Of a stretch of 64,000 nucleotides of DNA, positions 25,101 through 40,100 are shown piece after piece. The notes beneath the pieces are model-generated. The model had not been told where the DNA came from, did not search any database, and worked only from the letters and a program-made list of their open reading frames with translations. Both the position numbers and the translations under genes were made by a program. The stretch is from assembly GCA_013399115.1 (NCBI GenBank), contig VXAA01006526.1, positions 1,649,938 to 1,713,937 of the forward strand. The letters are read 5' to 3'. The DNA is from Anseranas semipalmata (Eukaryota; Chordata; Aves; Anseriformes; Anseranatidae). The number at the start of each line of letters is the position of its first letter. The first letter of the stretch is position 1.

Positions 25101-28100
25101 ATTACCAGAATGGTAGAACAGCAAGCTACAAGTCAGGGAACAGGGAGGGTAGCAGTGCTTGTTAGGATGTGGAAAGGAAGAGAAAAAAGGATAGTTGACC
25201 TCACCTAATTTAAGTCTTATTAAAACTGAGGCAGAGTTCCATGTTTTAATGCAAAGGATCTTTGCCTCGATGAAGTGGAGAAACAAGAGGACTATTGTAA
25301 CATATGCACAATAACTTAGTGAAACATCTCACTGACAGAACTTTACAGGTTTTGGCATTCTAAAAGCCTGGTCTTGCAGCGATACCTGGGTAGTTGAATT
25401 CAGTGGGGTGCTCCAAGAAGTAAAGGCAATTGCCAAAATGGAGTTCTTTACTGAATTTTTAAGCCCTCTTGTTTATTGGGGTGGAGGTGGGGGGAATTGT
25501 GACATAAGTATGAAAAAAGGCATTACAAAACTTGTTCTCAAAAATACAGTTTGTTTTCATAAATTGTTACATTCAAGGTTCTTTTAATTAGTTTGCAGAT
25601 GCTGAAGGTTATTTTGCTGCTTGTACAACAGATAATGCTGTAAACAGTTCTCTGGTAAGTTCCTTAATTTGGGAAACTCAGTGCTTTGTAGTGGCAGGAC
25701 ACCATTATCCTGACTTCTTGTCTGTAAAATATCTACTTATATGTAATAGCTTTTGGCAAAGGGGATTGGTAACATAAATATTTTTTAAGTACTGCAAATA
25801 ATGCTGTTATTTATTGTGAGAAATAGAGGTTCTCAACTCAATAAAACGCTTACTTAAATGTTTCTGTAGTAGTTTGCGAAAGAAGTATTTATCATAAAAA
25901 GGAAACCTTTACATATTCAGTTTGGTAGCTGCCAAAGCAAAATGTGGAGAGCTAGTGGTAAAGCCGAACATCTTCCAAGACAAACACACAAGAGTCATTC
26001 AGCCAGTTGAGTATCTGGTATACTGTGATCCTGCATTGCAGTTTTAAAGAGAAACAGACTGCCTTCTTCCCGCCAGTGGATGAAGGGATTACAGTTTACT
26101 AAATCAAGTGTCAGTGCTGATGTTCTGCTGATGAACTAGATGGCATTTTTGCAGTGATTTTCATCATCTGTAAATGATGGTTTGTTATGTCCCTGTTGCT
26201 TGCAGACTGTTGGTTAATCTGCATAACTAAATTGGAAGTCACATCCAGAAATGTATCCAAAACATAGAACTTTGTTAAAGTTTGCACTGTCTGTGTAATA
26301 AAGTAGGGGAAGACAATTGAGTGTTGACAAATTACAATATGGAATTTGTATTTTATACTGAATGAGGAGTCGAAGAGGGATTTTTCAGAAGTATTTTTTA
26401 AATGTAGATAAATTTAAGTTGGAAAAAAAAAAGAATGAAGTGAAGAATAATCTTATTAGTCTGCTCAGTGCATTAATATCATCTGACCCTAGAAGCAAGA
26501 TTCATTGTTAACCTTGGATAATTTTGCGTTAATATAAGCAGCCACAAAAATTCTGGTCCTAAACAAGGAGCCTAATAAAAATGCAGCTACCAGAACTTTT
26601 TTATTATTTCACTCTTACAGCTTATTAATTTAATTTAAATAATCAGCTTAACTCTTGTCTTGTTGGAAGTATTTTAAACAATTAAAACTTTTGCAAAGTG
26701 TCTTGTATACTGAGATCCTTTCCCAAAGATTTTTGACGTTTAGTTCTAGTTCATCAGTTTTCAGGAAATGAGTATGTATTCACTTTAGCATGGATATTCT
26801 GTATTTTATGTTTCTAGTTTAGCATTTGGACAGAGGCTATCGATCTACTGAAACTTCTGTGATTTTTGAGTTGTTTTTTAATTTTAAGTCAGTGGGTTTG
26901 AATTTTTGGGGGATGACCTTTGTGTTCATGAAGATATACACAAAAGCACACGGTTGTATTTGCGTGCGGCATTTTACCAGTATGTTTAATGTAAAATACA
27001 GAAAACGTATGAGCATTCTTAACAAGCCTACCCACTGTGTGTAAAAACACTTCATTAAATTTGATTCTCAGTATTCACCAAGGTTTTCTTTTGTATTTAT
27101 TTTCTAATAAATTAATTCTACTGCTTATAATTTAAATATCGTGCTTAACTTTGTTTTGCTTATACCGATTCATTTCAGAGTGAACCTTTATATGTTCCTG
27201 TAAAGTTTCATGATTTGCCAACTGAAAAAAATGGCAGTAATAATAGTGATGCAGAGAAAAGTGAGTAAAGATTTTTTGGAATGCTGAAATGCTAGTTCTT
27301 TGAATTTTTTTTTTCCTCTTTGTTGGTAAAAACTGCTGTCATGTTGCAGGACTTACCTCTATTTTCTTTTTTCTCCCTACCCCCTCCCCTTAAATCTCAT
27401 GTTGCATGAATTGCAGTCTCATATTTACTTTCAGGTAGAGAAAACATAGGCCTATCGTTCAGTTTACCTTTCTTGGTCACTACAGATCCAGCCTATGTTT
27501 ATCTCAAGGGACCAGCTGGGTTCAGTACTTGTGATTCTTTCCTTCTGGGCTTGTATGACCAGCAGCAGTGAGTCAGCCTCTGGAAAAACAAGCTATTGTC
27601 CTTTTTAGAGCAGGAGCAAAGCAGTCAAAGTAAGAATTTTAACAGTCTATGTGCATTCTGGTTTTATTTAAGCCTCACTATCTTGTGATAGTAGCTGAAA
27701 TGGGCCTAAGTGTCCCAGATAAAAGAAATGTTGGCTGTTGAGAGTCCAGTTACCTGATCCTCAGCAAAAGTCCCTGCTTATGAAGGGGAAAGTCCGTGTT
27801 AATTTCTAGCTGAGAGGTGTTCAGAACCGCTTTTGGCAGGCTCTGCTGTCCTGTGATGACAGGCACCAATCACTTGACGATTGAGCTAGAGCTTTTACCC
27901 TTTTTTTTTTAATTTAGGAAATTAGGTATTGTTTCATATCAAATCAAGTTAATATTTATATGTAGCATGTAATGTTTTCTTTCCATAGGAAAATAATAAT
28001 ACTACAATAATCTTACAAATAAAATTCAAAACTGTCTAGTCCTGATATTCAGATTAGTTAGGGGATGGATTTCAAATGAGGAAGTGACCTTATGATCTCT

Positions 28101-31100
28101 GCTAAGCTTTGAGGTCTGTTGGACACTCTCATCCTCTGAACAAAACACTGTCATTACAGTTAGCTATAGTTGTGTGTAACTTTGGTTAATTTTCTTTAGT
28201 TTATTTATAGTCAATCTTATACATAATATTTATCAATACAGAATATTTCCTACCTAAAAATTCATTGTTGCCTCGTGGGTATTCTTTTTGACAGGGAGGA
28301 GGGATGCTATTGTCAGTGGGTTTTTTTTGTTTGTTTGTTTGTGTATAGACAACTGTACTGATTTAAAACAAAAGTTGTGTTTTGTCTTGGTAGCAGACGA
28401 ACAAATAGCAAAATACTACTGTAAGAAATAAAAACAGTGGCAAGTTTTCTATTTGGATAAAAACTTGTTATTATTTATGAAGTATTGTTATCAATAAAAT
28501 CATAATTCTATTTGCTTGTTATGTTGTTTTGAAAGGTTTAATGATCATGTGCAACTTTTTTTTTTTCCTTTTTTCTTTTTTTCTTTAAGCTCCCAAAAAG
28601 CCTCGTGTAAGGTTCAGTAATATTATGGAGATTCGACAACTGCCATCAAGCCATGCACTGGAAGCAAAGTTGTCTCGCATGTCATATCCAACGGTTAAGG
28701 AGCAGGAATCGATATTAAAAACTGTAGGAAAACTCACCGCGGCTCAAGTAGCAAAAATTAGCTTTTTCTTTTGCTTTGTGGTATGTGTTCCATACTTTCA
28801 GTAAACTATAGATGCAATTAAACTTGTATAATAATAGTGAAAATTATCTGTACAGTATTGAGATAACTTGTGTTCTTTGTGCCTCTTTTTGTAAAAAATA
28901 CTGTAAAACCTGCCTCGTGCTGGACATAAAGGTACAGCTTCTTAAACTGTGGGTAACAAAAAGAGATACTGGGTGTGTAGTTAACTGTAAGGTCAATTGT
29001 AAAATGCACTGTGCTTTTGTGCCCTGTTGTCCAATATTGGACATGCTTGGTACAGCAAAATCTGGGGTTACATGTATGCAGGCTGTTGGCGCCTTCAGTG
29101 AGACTGCCTGAAATGGCTGAATGTTACTGTGGCTTCTTTCTGTGGACCGTCACAGAAAGAGTGCCATCTTATCTTAGTGTTGTGCTCTCCAGTAGTGTGA
29201 AGAGAAGGTAGTTATTGTCCTTCAGCTCCACTGAGGGCTGCAGGTTTTACTTACGAGGCAGTTGGTCATTGGTGTTTCTGCATCATGCCTCGGTGCTAGG
29301 GGGAGAGAGATAATGGTGGCAGGATTTTTAAGAGACAGTAAAAGTATATAGAGCAGAGCAGTGAGCTTTTCTAGGAGTAGCTTCACTGAAGGTTGTATGT
29401 AGTGTGGGCCTGCCACAGATTTCTTCATCAAGTGGTGCTATGTAAACATAAAAAATAGTAATTAGTGCTGTTGATGCATGGACCAGAAAGCAGTGATACA
29501 TTTTTCTATGTACACATAAAGAATGTGCTCACAGCAGAAAGAGAAAAATTACCCTCTCATTAGTGATGTTTGGATGGTTGAAATACCTTTTTTTAGAAGT
29601 TATTTAAAATTATGTGTCTGAATATATTTTCATGTATACACAGATGCAAATTTTCTAGAGTAAAGTCATTATATTCAAAACGAATTCTTTTTATGCCGTT
29701 CATAGGTGCTGCTACTGCTAGCACATGCATGTGTTTCTTGGACAGTATAAATATTCCTGTGTAAGACTTTAGAGAGTGATAACTTCCCTGAGAATATATC
29801 TGAGATTTTCTTAATGAGATGTTAATCAAGAAATGGCAAAACACTTGCTACTTCTTGTATTTATGAAGGAATTGAGAGGCATGAATCTTTCCAAAATGTT
29901 TGTAAGGTATTAAATGTGATGCTTGCTTTTTAGGCTGGAGATAAGGCTGACTAAAGTCCCATATATCTTCAGAAATTTCTTTACAGCCCTTGTGCAGTAA
30001 TCATCTTGAAGCATTTGCAAAACATGATAAAAGTACCTTTAGATACCACAGAATAGCTGTTATCATTTCATTTGAATTATTTAATTATGCTTAAATTCTG
30101 AAGTATGTTATTTCATTATTATACGCATAGTTGAATGTGGTTGGTTTAATTCTGTTCTACTTTTGCCTGTCATGTAATGTAATCACTGAATTATTTTTCT
30201 CATCCTCCAGTGGTTCTTGGCAAATTTCTCTTACCAAGAAGCTCTATCAGATACCCAAGTTGCTATAGTTAATATCTTGTCTTCAACCTCTGGTAGGTTT
30301 TATTTCCAAGATGAGATGTGCATTATAAGGCTGTTTATAATATAAATTTTTTCTTGGTTACAGTATACTTGTGTAATGTTTTAGCTGTGGTTTTGGGGGA
30401 TTGATGAGGCTTAAAACCATTGAATATGTCCATTTAAAAATATCACTATGGAATTGCAAGGTTTTAGGCTTTCTTTGTGATTCCCCTGCTTTTTGCTTTT
30501 CAAGGTGTGTGTGTGAATATAAAGTCTGTATATTAAAGAATATATTAAAGTGTGATGGGTTCAAAGGAAACGTGGTATAACTTTTTGTCAAAATGGATGC
30601 AATTCACAGTAAAGTTATCTTGTTAATTATTTATTTAAGAAAATGAGTTTTGGGTGTATAGAACTTAAACCATCTAAATACTGTGCATATCACTTGCTTT
30701 TTAGATTTTATGAAGGGCTCAAATACAAGCTTTAAAGTCATCAAATTATGCTCATGTTTTGAGGCATAACTTTTTGTTTTATAAAATCAGTTTTAAAAGC
30801 AGAATTACACATTTTGGACTGACTTTTCAGGCTTATTGCAGTTTATTTTGTTAGTAATTCAGCCCTTCTCAGAGTAGAGCATGTATTTGTTTATCTGAGG
30901 ATTCAGATGATGATGTTTTTGTTTCATAATAGTTCCATTTTAAAATTATGGATGCTAAAATCACATAGTTGAAACAAGTACGTGAAATATAAAGAATAAA
31001 ATGTCAGTGAAATTTTCTGAACAAACGAGTAGCAAAACTTGATTATATAAACTGTTCTTATTTTCTCTTGCAGGGCTTTTTACGTTAATCTTAGCCGCAG

Positions 31101-34100
31101 TCTTTCCCAGTAACAGTGGAGATAGATTTACTCTTTCCAAATTATTAGCTGTTATTTTAAGGTAAGATAATGGAATGGAACATTTGATCAAAAACTCCCT
31201 GATGCAGTGAGAGGACAAATACACTTATGGTATCTGTGACAATATATTGATATGCTTCTAAATCCTTGCTTCACAGATAAATTGAGGAAAAAAATTAAGT
31301 TTTTTTTTAAATACTTCATATTGTAACCTGTTACCAAATCTCATGCTCGTATAGAAAATAAGATTAATCAAGTTTCAGTTGGAAATATGTGGGTTTATAT
31401 TCTTTTTGTTTAACTATGATTTCTCTGTTTTTTGTTGTGTAGATTGGAAAAAAGGAGATGGCTTGGCATGTGATGTCTTGTCAGCCTGTTTCATTAAATA
31501 CCTGGTGCATTGTTTAGGGAATTGGGTTTTTTTGTTTGTTTTCTAGCCTTGGATCAGGACTTAACAATGGAGAACTCCTTCTGGCTTTGCCAAAAGTGGG
31601 TTGTTTTGGTTAACTAAGACCATGAAAAGATTGAATTCTTTTGTGACATTTTTCTCCCCTTTCCTTATTTTCATTTTTGTAAAAACATTTTTGTGTTTTA
31701 AGCAGCATTTTGCATTTCTTCTTTTTTGCTAGCATTGGTGGCGTGGTACTTGTTAACCTTTCTGGATCTGAGAAATCTCCTGGCAGAGATACAATAGGTA
31801 TTTACTTACTTTTTTAACCCTAGAATGTGCAGTGTTGAGTACCGTCTTTTAACAATGCTCAGTAAGTTGTATAGCAAGTTATGTTTCTTTGTGTAATGCT
31901 TCACTACCTGGCTTTGTAATTTCAACTTCTGAAACTGGTTTATAGCTTAATTGAGTCGGTATTTACATTTTTGAGCTTTCTGCATTTTCCATACTTTTCA
32001 CATGGTAATGGATTCCGTAATAAACAATTTGTATCTCTGTTTGACAGCTTTATAATGGGTATATGTTTTGAAGAGTTGATCCTAGCGTGTGTAACACTTG
32101 GCATGACTTAAATCAGTGTTTTTCATCTTTACAGGCTCCCTTTGGTCTCTTGTAGGAGCAATGCTTTATGCTGTGTACATAGTGATGATCAAAAGGAAAG
32201 TAGATAGAGAAGATAAATTCGATATACCAATGTTCTTTGGTAAGAATAAAAACAATGCTATTGAAAGTTTGAATTCAATGTGTGACTAAGCTGTTTGCTT
32301 TCAGGCACTTAACTGTATGTGAGTGGTTAAGGGGCTTAGAAAAGCCATGGAGGTAGAGAGCGTATTGTTCCCATGGTTATCAGTACTTCGGAGACTAGTT
32401 GTGTGACGTGTTTCTTTTTTATAGTCTCAACAATGAATGAAATGTCCTATTACCAGTAGGAATGTGGACAGCCCCTTTTGATTCATGGGATTTTTTTCAG
32501 TTTCAAACCTGTAAATATCTGACATAACTGTTTGTCCTTGACATAACTGTTTGTGTCCTTTCCTCTGAAAGATTTAAAATCGTGTTTTGTTGCTTTCTCT
32601 CTGTATGCATGTTGTCAGAATAGCAGAGTTTATTTGAGATGTTAGTTATGTTGAAGCTGAAGGATATTTATTGTGATTTACTTAATATTGTTTTTATACT
32701 CAGGTTTTGTAGGGCTGTTCAATCTGTTGCTGCTGTGGCCAGGGTTTTTCCTGCTTCACTATACTGGGTTTGAAGCATTTGAGTTTCCCAGTAAACTGAT
32801 ATGGATGTGCATTGTCATTAATGGCCTTATTGGAACAGTTCTGTCAGAGTTCCTCTGGTTGTGGTATGTACCGCTCGCTTCACATATATTTCACAATATA
32901 AATTGTCTTATGTGGGTTATCAAATATTGAAATGTCAAGTTAGTAGTTTTTTTGCTTTCTAGCTTGAATTGCAGGATATCTTCTGTTGCATCACAATGTC
33001 CTTTATAAGAGCAACAGCGAACTTTAAAAAGCAGGTGATGAGTTCTTAAAGTATTCATTAAGATACTGTGTGCTTAGCTCATTGTACAGTTAACGCTTTG
33101 AGACAAAAAGACTTTGTGGTATAGAGTTGCAGCAGTAATAGGAGAGTATGAATTTCTGTTGTAACAGTTCTTCAGTTTCCAAGGCCTACATGAGTCAGAA
33201 TCCAGCAAATAAGTATTCTACAGTTGATGTGTTTGTTTAAATCTTCAAAGACATACTGCACCAAATCTCATTAGAATGCATTAATCACCAAGGTATGGCA
33301 ATTCATACATTAGCCTAACTTTTGTTAATTTAATGATATGATAGTCTGGATAGGTTGGCAACAGAAGATCGAACAGGAGACTTCTAGATGAACAGCTCAA
33401 AAGCTGTAGCAGAGTTGAAAACTTCTGTGTACCTGTTAGAAGGACAGAGTGTTCTTGGAGAGCTGGTTGATAAGGTGGGGTTTCCAGCCTGCAAGAATTC
33501 AGGCAGCCTTCAAGCTTCTTCTGGACGAGCATTAGGTTAAAATAGGGGTGTAACAGATAGTTCTACAAGTTGGAAAGTTGTATCTTATTCTGGAAACACT
33601 AAGGAAGAGTTTCCAAAAAGAGATATGCTTCCTATGCAATACAGTTGCACAGTGAACTAAATGGCCATTTGAATGCTGCGTTTTGAATAGGTGTGGCAGT
33701 TTCTCTAGCCTGAGAGCCCTTGGCTTTCAGCCTCTTAACTTTGTGGTAGAGAAAATGGAAAACCTCATGGGACAGCTAGTCTTAAACTGAGGCATCCCTG
33801 ATCCTAGGATCCTAAGTTCTTGGACAATCCTACTACAAAAAAATTCCATGGACCCCCCTTTTTTTTGTGTGTGTATGTTCAGCTGAAGTTTAAAATTATT
33901 CAGGAAATTTAATCATGACATTTTTTGTTTATTGGCAAACTTTTAACCAGTCCAAGGTATAAATGTATTTCAGAATATGTGCTTTTGTAATTTAATTTAG
34001 TTTATTGATTGAATACTTTTGTGATGCTAATGCCATCCTATAAGACCAGATTACAGTTCAGTATTGGTTGGTAAAAAGGTGAACTGCAATTTCAACATAA

Positions 34101-37100
34101 GCAAAATTAAAAAACAAACAAACAAACAAACAAAATCTTGGCTCTGGTCCCAAAATCAAGTACCAGCATAGGTTTTAGGACATGGGTGTGCACAGACTGT
34201 TTTTTAATACACATGCTATTTGTGTAACTACTCAGAATGATAATCCAGTCAATTAAAGAGCTGTTTTTGTTTCCAGTTCCTAGTCCAGTTAGAATTTTGG
34301 ACTAGGACTAATCCCAGAGTTCATGCTGAGTTCATCCTTTTCCATGTGCAGTGTGGCGCTAGTACGATCCCTTAATCTTTCTTTGGATGTAAATAATACC
34401 ATTTAACACACTGCATCACTCTACCCAACCACATGCTGCCAACTAAATAATGTAGTGATAGATGTCACTCTTCCTTTTTTTTTTTTTTTTTTTTAAACCT
34501 GCTTGTAAGTTTGGATTGGATTCTGTGCTGTGTTCTGGTGGTCAGGTTGGTTCTAATTCAGAAGTAGTCAGTGCTGCAATACAGAATTACTCTCTAATGA
34601 TGTAGAAGGGGATTTAGAATACTGGGGGGTGAAGTTTGCAAAAATGCAGAGCATGTAAAATGGTTTGTTTCAGTTCTGTTTCTTTCTCATCTGCATATGT
34701 TTTTCTTTCTTTTAAAGACGCAGAACAACCCAAAATGATTACAAATATCCAAACTGGTCATTTTTGTTTGTCTGAAAGTCAGTCTTATGGAAGGATCTAA
34801 TGGCTTGGTTTGGGAGTAGTCTTCTACTTTAATTGGAGAAACATGTGCATGAAATCATGTTCTGGAAAATGTTTTCCAAATATTTGTTCAGTTCTTTGTT
34901 TAAAAGGTGCTAACGAACTCAACCAATTCTACGAGGTGAATTAAAATAGCGTTTTCTTCAGTGAATTGCATTTAATGATTATAGTTTCAGTGATGGTGCA
35001 TCTCTTTTAATTTTACAGTAGCCAGAATAAGAGTTGTGTAAATTTGAAAACAAATTAACAAAAATTGCAACTAAAGATTTTTCTTTAAAATTAGTTATTT
35101 GCAGAACAGATAGCAGTTCCACAAAAAAGCACAGCTAGTACTGTTTCCAGTACTTCTCAAAGATAAGAATTGGCTTTAATTTTTAATTTACTTTATTTTT
35201 AAATAAAAAATCCAGATGCCTTTGAAATAAGAGACACCAACTCACTAGTGAACATTATTGATTTGAATTGAGTAAATACCACCTTGTTGTTATCTTCTTC
35301 ATATGGTAGAATAGACTATGTCATTGCTAACGAGACTCACTTTATGCTTGGGAACTTTTGACTTGGTCAGTCATAATAAGGTAGCTGCAATTTTTATTTT
35401 GGATTTTACGCTGTTCACTTTTATCAAAATGGCTCAGACTGGTCAAGTTTTATTTATAGAGCCTTTGGTTTCTATCAAAGTGCGGAAGATCTCAGGAGCT
35501 GTTTTACAAATCTGTGACTGTGGATATCACAACTTCTGATTATTAAAGAAATGACTGAAAGTTGAGCTTAATCAAATACCTTCTGCAGTTTGGTGTATTA
35601 CTTTAGTAGTCTTTTAACTTTTACATAAGACTTCTTTTTTTAATTATTATTATTTTTTAGGGGCTGCTTTCTTACCTCATCACTGATAGGCACACTTGCG
35701 CTAAGCCTTACAATACCTCTGTCCATAATAGCTGACATGTGCATGCAAAAGGTAATGTACTTCTAAGTTTTGAGCATTGTTACCAGACTGGAGCTGATGG
35801 TGTCGTTTCCCCCCCAGTTCAATGGCAGTGTTATTTTTCACAATGTATACATTGAATTGTATTTTGCTTCTGCTGTCACTTGTTTTAATTGTTGAACTGC
35901 ATTATAATTAATCTTCTCTTTATGTTGACAGTTATGATAATTTTGCACTTGCAGGTGATCACTTGCATACTTTAGTATATATCTGGTTGAGAAGCTGCTG
36001 GGATGAAAAGTACCCTAAGTAATCAATAATGCCTGTCAAATGCTTTACCTTAACAGGCACTTCTCAGAATTAAAAAACAGCTGCAAGTACAGCACATCTT
36101 AAGTTAAGACCTTTACAATTACAGAATTGCTGTAGACTGCCTATCTTGAAAACACTCAATTAGTGATGAAATGAAAATTCTATAGGTTTATGACAAAGGC
36201 ATGTAGAAGCTACAACGCTTAATTACACATTATGAGGTTAATGTGGATATTAGGTTTCCATTTAACTGTCCTGCTTTAAATTACTCTAGTTTCATTCTTA
36301 CTGAGCTAATAACTGTGGGAAAAAACCCTGCATATAAAGAAATAAAAAAGAATCAGATAATAGCTTTAGAATAGAAACTATATTAAGGTTAATTTATGTT
36401 ACTCTTCAAACTGTGTAGATAACTTTTCTTCTCGTGCTGATCAGGTAGAACTTTCAGTTTTTATTTATGCATGAATTTCAACTCTGAATATTTGAATTTA
36501 ATATTTAATTAGTGGCAAGGAATATCAAATTCTTAATTTAATGCAAATATGATTATTTAGCACATCCTGCAAGCATATAACTACTGTCTTTTTTTCTTTA
36601 AGTTGAGGTCATACAACTGTTTCCATTTCCTGAAGGCTGGATCACTTGTTTCTGCTCTTTATTTTGGATTTTAAATAATCCCTAGTGTTAAAACTTTAAT
36701 ATGATAAGTTAAATTTTAATTTGAAAATTAAAGCACCTGTTTAACTTTTTTTGGGGTGTAGCTTTTGGCCTGATTTTCTCACACATCTGTGTGGGCTTAA
36801 TCTTTCTTACAATGGTAATGCAATTTTTTTTTTTTTTTTTTTTTTTGTGGACAAGGCATCCCCACGTCATCCAATATGGCTATAACTTTTGACATCTCTC
36901 ATTGTAGACACAGGTGTATCTGTAACACGGCTGAAGTGTAAGCATTTGCCATCACATGCTTGTTTTCATTTTGACCATTGGTAACACCTGTGTTATATTG
37001 ATTTAGACGTGTGTATAGTTGTGTGATATAGAGAGGCTGCAGGAGGTTTTTTTTATTATTATTGTTATTATTATTATTTAGAATGTTGTGAGTAAAATTA

Positions 37101-40100
37101 TGTGCCAGGTATGTGTTTTCTGGGCTGAAAAGGGTGAATTGGTCAGCATTTCAGCACCTTGGCCTAACTGCCGTTTGTGACTGAAATGCCAGGAGTTCAA
37201 GAACTGGGATGATAAATCTTTGTGTGAATTAGGAAGCAGTTCAGTCATGTAATAGCTCAGCTGAAGATGGTACAAATTAAGATGGCAAAACTGTCCAAAC
37301 TTGGAACTAACCGTAGACTACTACTACTGGAAATTCTGAGTAGACTGGTGGTCGCACTCTGTCGACTACTGCTTGCTTACACTGCTTTAATGTTCTCTTG
37401 GGTCCTTTAGCAAATACAGCTATGTTGAGTTTGTACACTCTGTGCAAATAGAACTGTGGGAGCCTGGAGAAAAAAAATCTGACTATGCCTTGAACGTAAC
37501 TTAAATTGAGCATTTTCTGAGTAGTGTCTTCCCCAAAGCAGATGTGGTTCATGCGTTATCTGTGACTTGTATTCAGTCACTACATTTGAGTTTTCTTTTT
37601 GTTTCTTTTGAGGCTTGTGCTTCTTTGTACAAGACTTAAATACAAGAAATTAGGTAATAAGTCTTGCACTTAGAATCATTCCTGCCAAAAAGAATCTATA
37701 CTGAGAAATGTTTTCACAAACAAAATGGAAATTCTAATAAGAACTTTTTGACTTCTAAGATTTTCTGGCAGACATGTAAAAATGAAGAGAAAAAAAAAAC
37801 ACCACAGAACTTGTATTTCACCCTTGCTTAATGTCAGTGTGGATTTGGGGGAAGTAAAGCAGAAAAATAAAAGAATAAAAATAATGAAAGGAAAGTCAAA
37901 TTAGAAAATAAAAGGGGAGACAGGCGCTGAATAAATACTCCTGTAACAAACATGAGATAAAGTATGTTTCATATTAGTATTAGCTGAGTATTTCAACATA
38001 GAAATATAGCAAAACCTTGCAGTTATTCCACCTATAATAAAGCACTCACTAGTAAGATAACTGCATTCATTTTGCTGTTAAAGTATCTGCAATATACACT
38101 TTGGGACATAAATTGTAACAAGAATGTAAATACTTCATGATGGAAAAAGGAAAGGAGAGAAAAAAAGGAAAAAAAATAAATTTCTTACAAAAAAAATCAC
38201 GTCAGTGAGGTGGAATTAGGTTTATATGTGAGCTAGTTTTAATAGCAAAATTTTTTTTAGAAGTATGTATGTATTCATTTATACATACTATATGTGTGAT
38301 AGACTAGATGTGTGTGTGCAAATTTTTAGATTTTTGTTTATATAGTTACATATTGATATCTGAAAAGCTTAGGCTGTCTTCTGAAGTGATTTACCTAAAC
38401 TTTCTTCTGGAGTACACTGAAAACTGGAATGTGCTTTTTCGAATTCTTTGTAAATAATTTCTTCTCTAGGCTATTTAGTCTGAGTAAACAGAGCCCAGAT
38501 CTTTAAAACAAATTTCTTCTTCATGTACTCATGCAATATTGAGGCATTTGAAATAGCAGAATCATCTTTAAAGCTCTGTTGGATGACTTTCAGTTGATAT
38601 TGGTAACACAAGGGGAACTTAACATTTTAATTCATTTTTACAGTTATCATTGTTATCACTGTTAGAGTTACTCCTTTGATATGTATTTGGTATTTATTTA
38701 AAAAAAAAATAGTTAACTACTAATCTAACTTCTTGTATAACCTTGCTTCTCATTTTGCTCTTTTTGTATTCCTTATCTTAAATCTTGGCCTTCCTGTGTT
38801 GTCTCAGCTTATGTGCTGGCAACATCTTTCATAATCTTCATGCCTCTTCCATTCCATCCACCATTCTTTTAATTTGCCACCACGTGGTTCTTTCTGGAGG
38901 TTCTGGTCCACGTATTTGCTACCTTCCATTTCTCTTAATTCTACTTGCCTTGTGTGAAAAGGCTGCTTTGTCTTCCTCTGGGTAAATACAAAACCTGACT
39001 CTTTTTAGGCAACTGTCCCTCAGGTGATTCCTCTTTCTACATCTAACAATCGCAGTTTGTTAGATTTTCAGAGAGAGTTTATCAAACTCTACCTTTTTTT
39101 TTTTTCCTCTGAATTCTTCAGTGTTTTTTTTTCCCACAAGGGGGAGCTGTGCTTATGTTTCATTGCTGTGTTATCCTTAAAGACGTTTCAAACAGACTAG
39201 TTTGTAATTCTTGCACCCTTAACTTCTGTAACCTTCTGCAATTTTAAGTTTGAAACTGTCTCAGATGATCGATTCTGAGTGCTAGCAGTAGTATAGGTAC
39301 AAGAAGAATTTAGTTTAAATTGGGCAAATAATGTGCCCTGCTTTTTTTTTTTTTTTTTTTAATGGAAAAAATTATAGTAAATTTCCAGTGGCATAGTCTT
39401 ATCTGTGTGCATTGATTTCAGCAGCTACTGCTCAGTGACAGGATGTTCACAGTGAATAATCAGGTGCACAAACCTTTCAGGTGAGATTTTTGTCCAACAC
39501 TTTGGAAGTGTCTAGGGGACTTCCTCGTTTGTATCCAACAGATGGCTACAACCTAAAAATGAGAGTATTTGTAAATAGCAGTCTTCATCTACACCACAGC
39601 ACAAACAAAGTGTTTGGTTGTACAAAACAGAAGAAATGTTATTCACTTATTAGAAGTAGTAGTGACTGTAGAAATTGTACCAAATAACTTGCAGAAATAT
39701 TTGTAATATTTCACCAAATTCAAAAGAACTGAAAGTGCATCCTAAAGTTACAAATCATTTTTATAATAACTATTCCTAATATACAGTATACTTTTTTTTT
39801 TTTAACACTATTGAGTGAATGATGTTTGTGTTTTAATTTCAGGTGCAGTTTTCCTGGTTATTTTTTGCAGGGGCGATCCCAGTATTTTTTTCTTTTTTCA
39901 TTGTAACTCTCTTATGTCACTATAACAACTGGGATCCAGTGATGGTGGGAATCAGAAGAGTTTTTGCCTTTATTTGTAGAAAACATCGAATTCAGAGGTA
40001 GGGCAGTTACAAAATACAATCCTATGTCTCCTTTAGCCTTTCTGATATCCTATACTCTTTTGTAAGCCACAGTATGCATACTTTATTTTTATCTAATTTT

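Noticed and set aside
32673..32930. Stand-alone 85-residue membrane protein
   Set aside because: It is SLC35F5 exon 32704-32863 read through into its introns.
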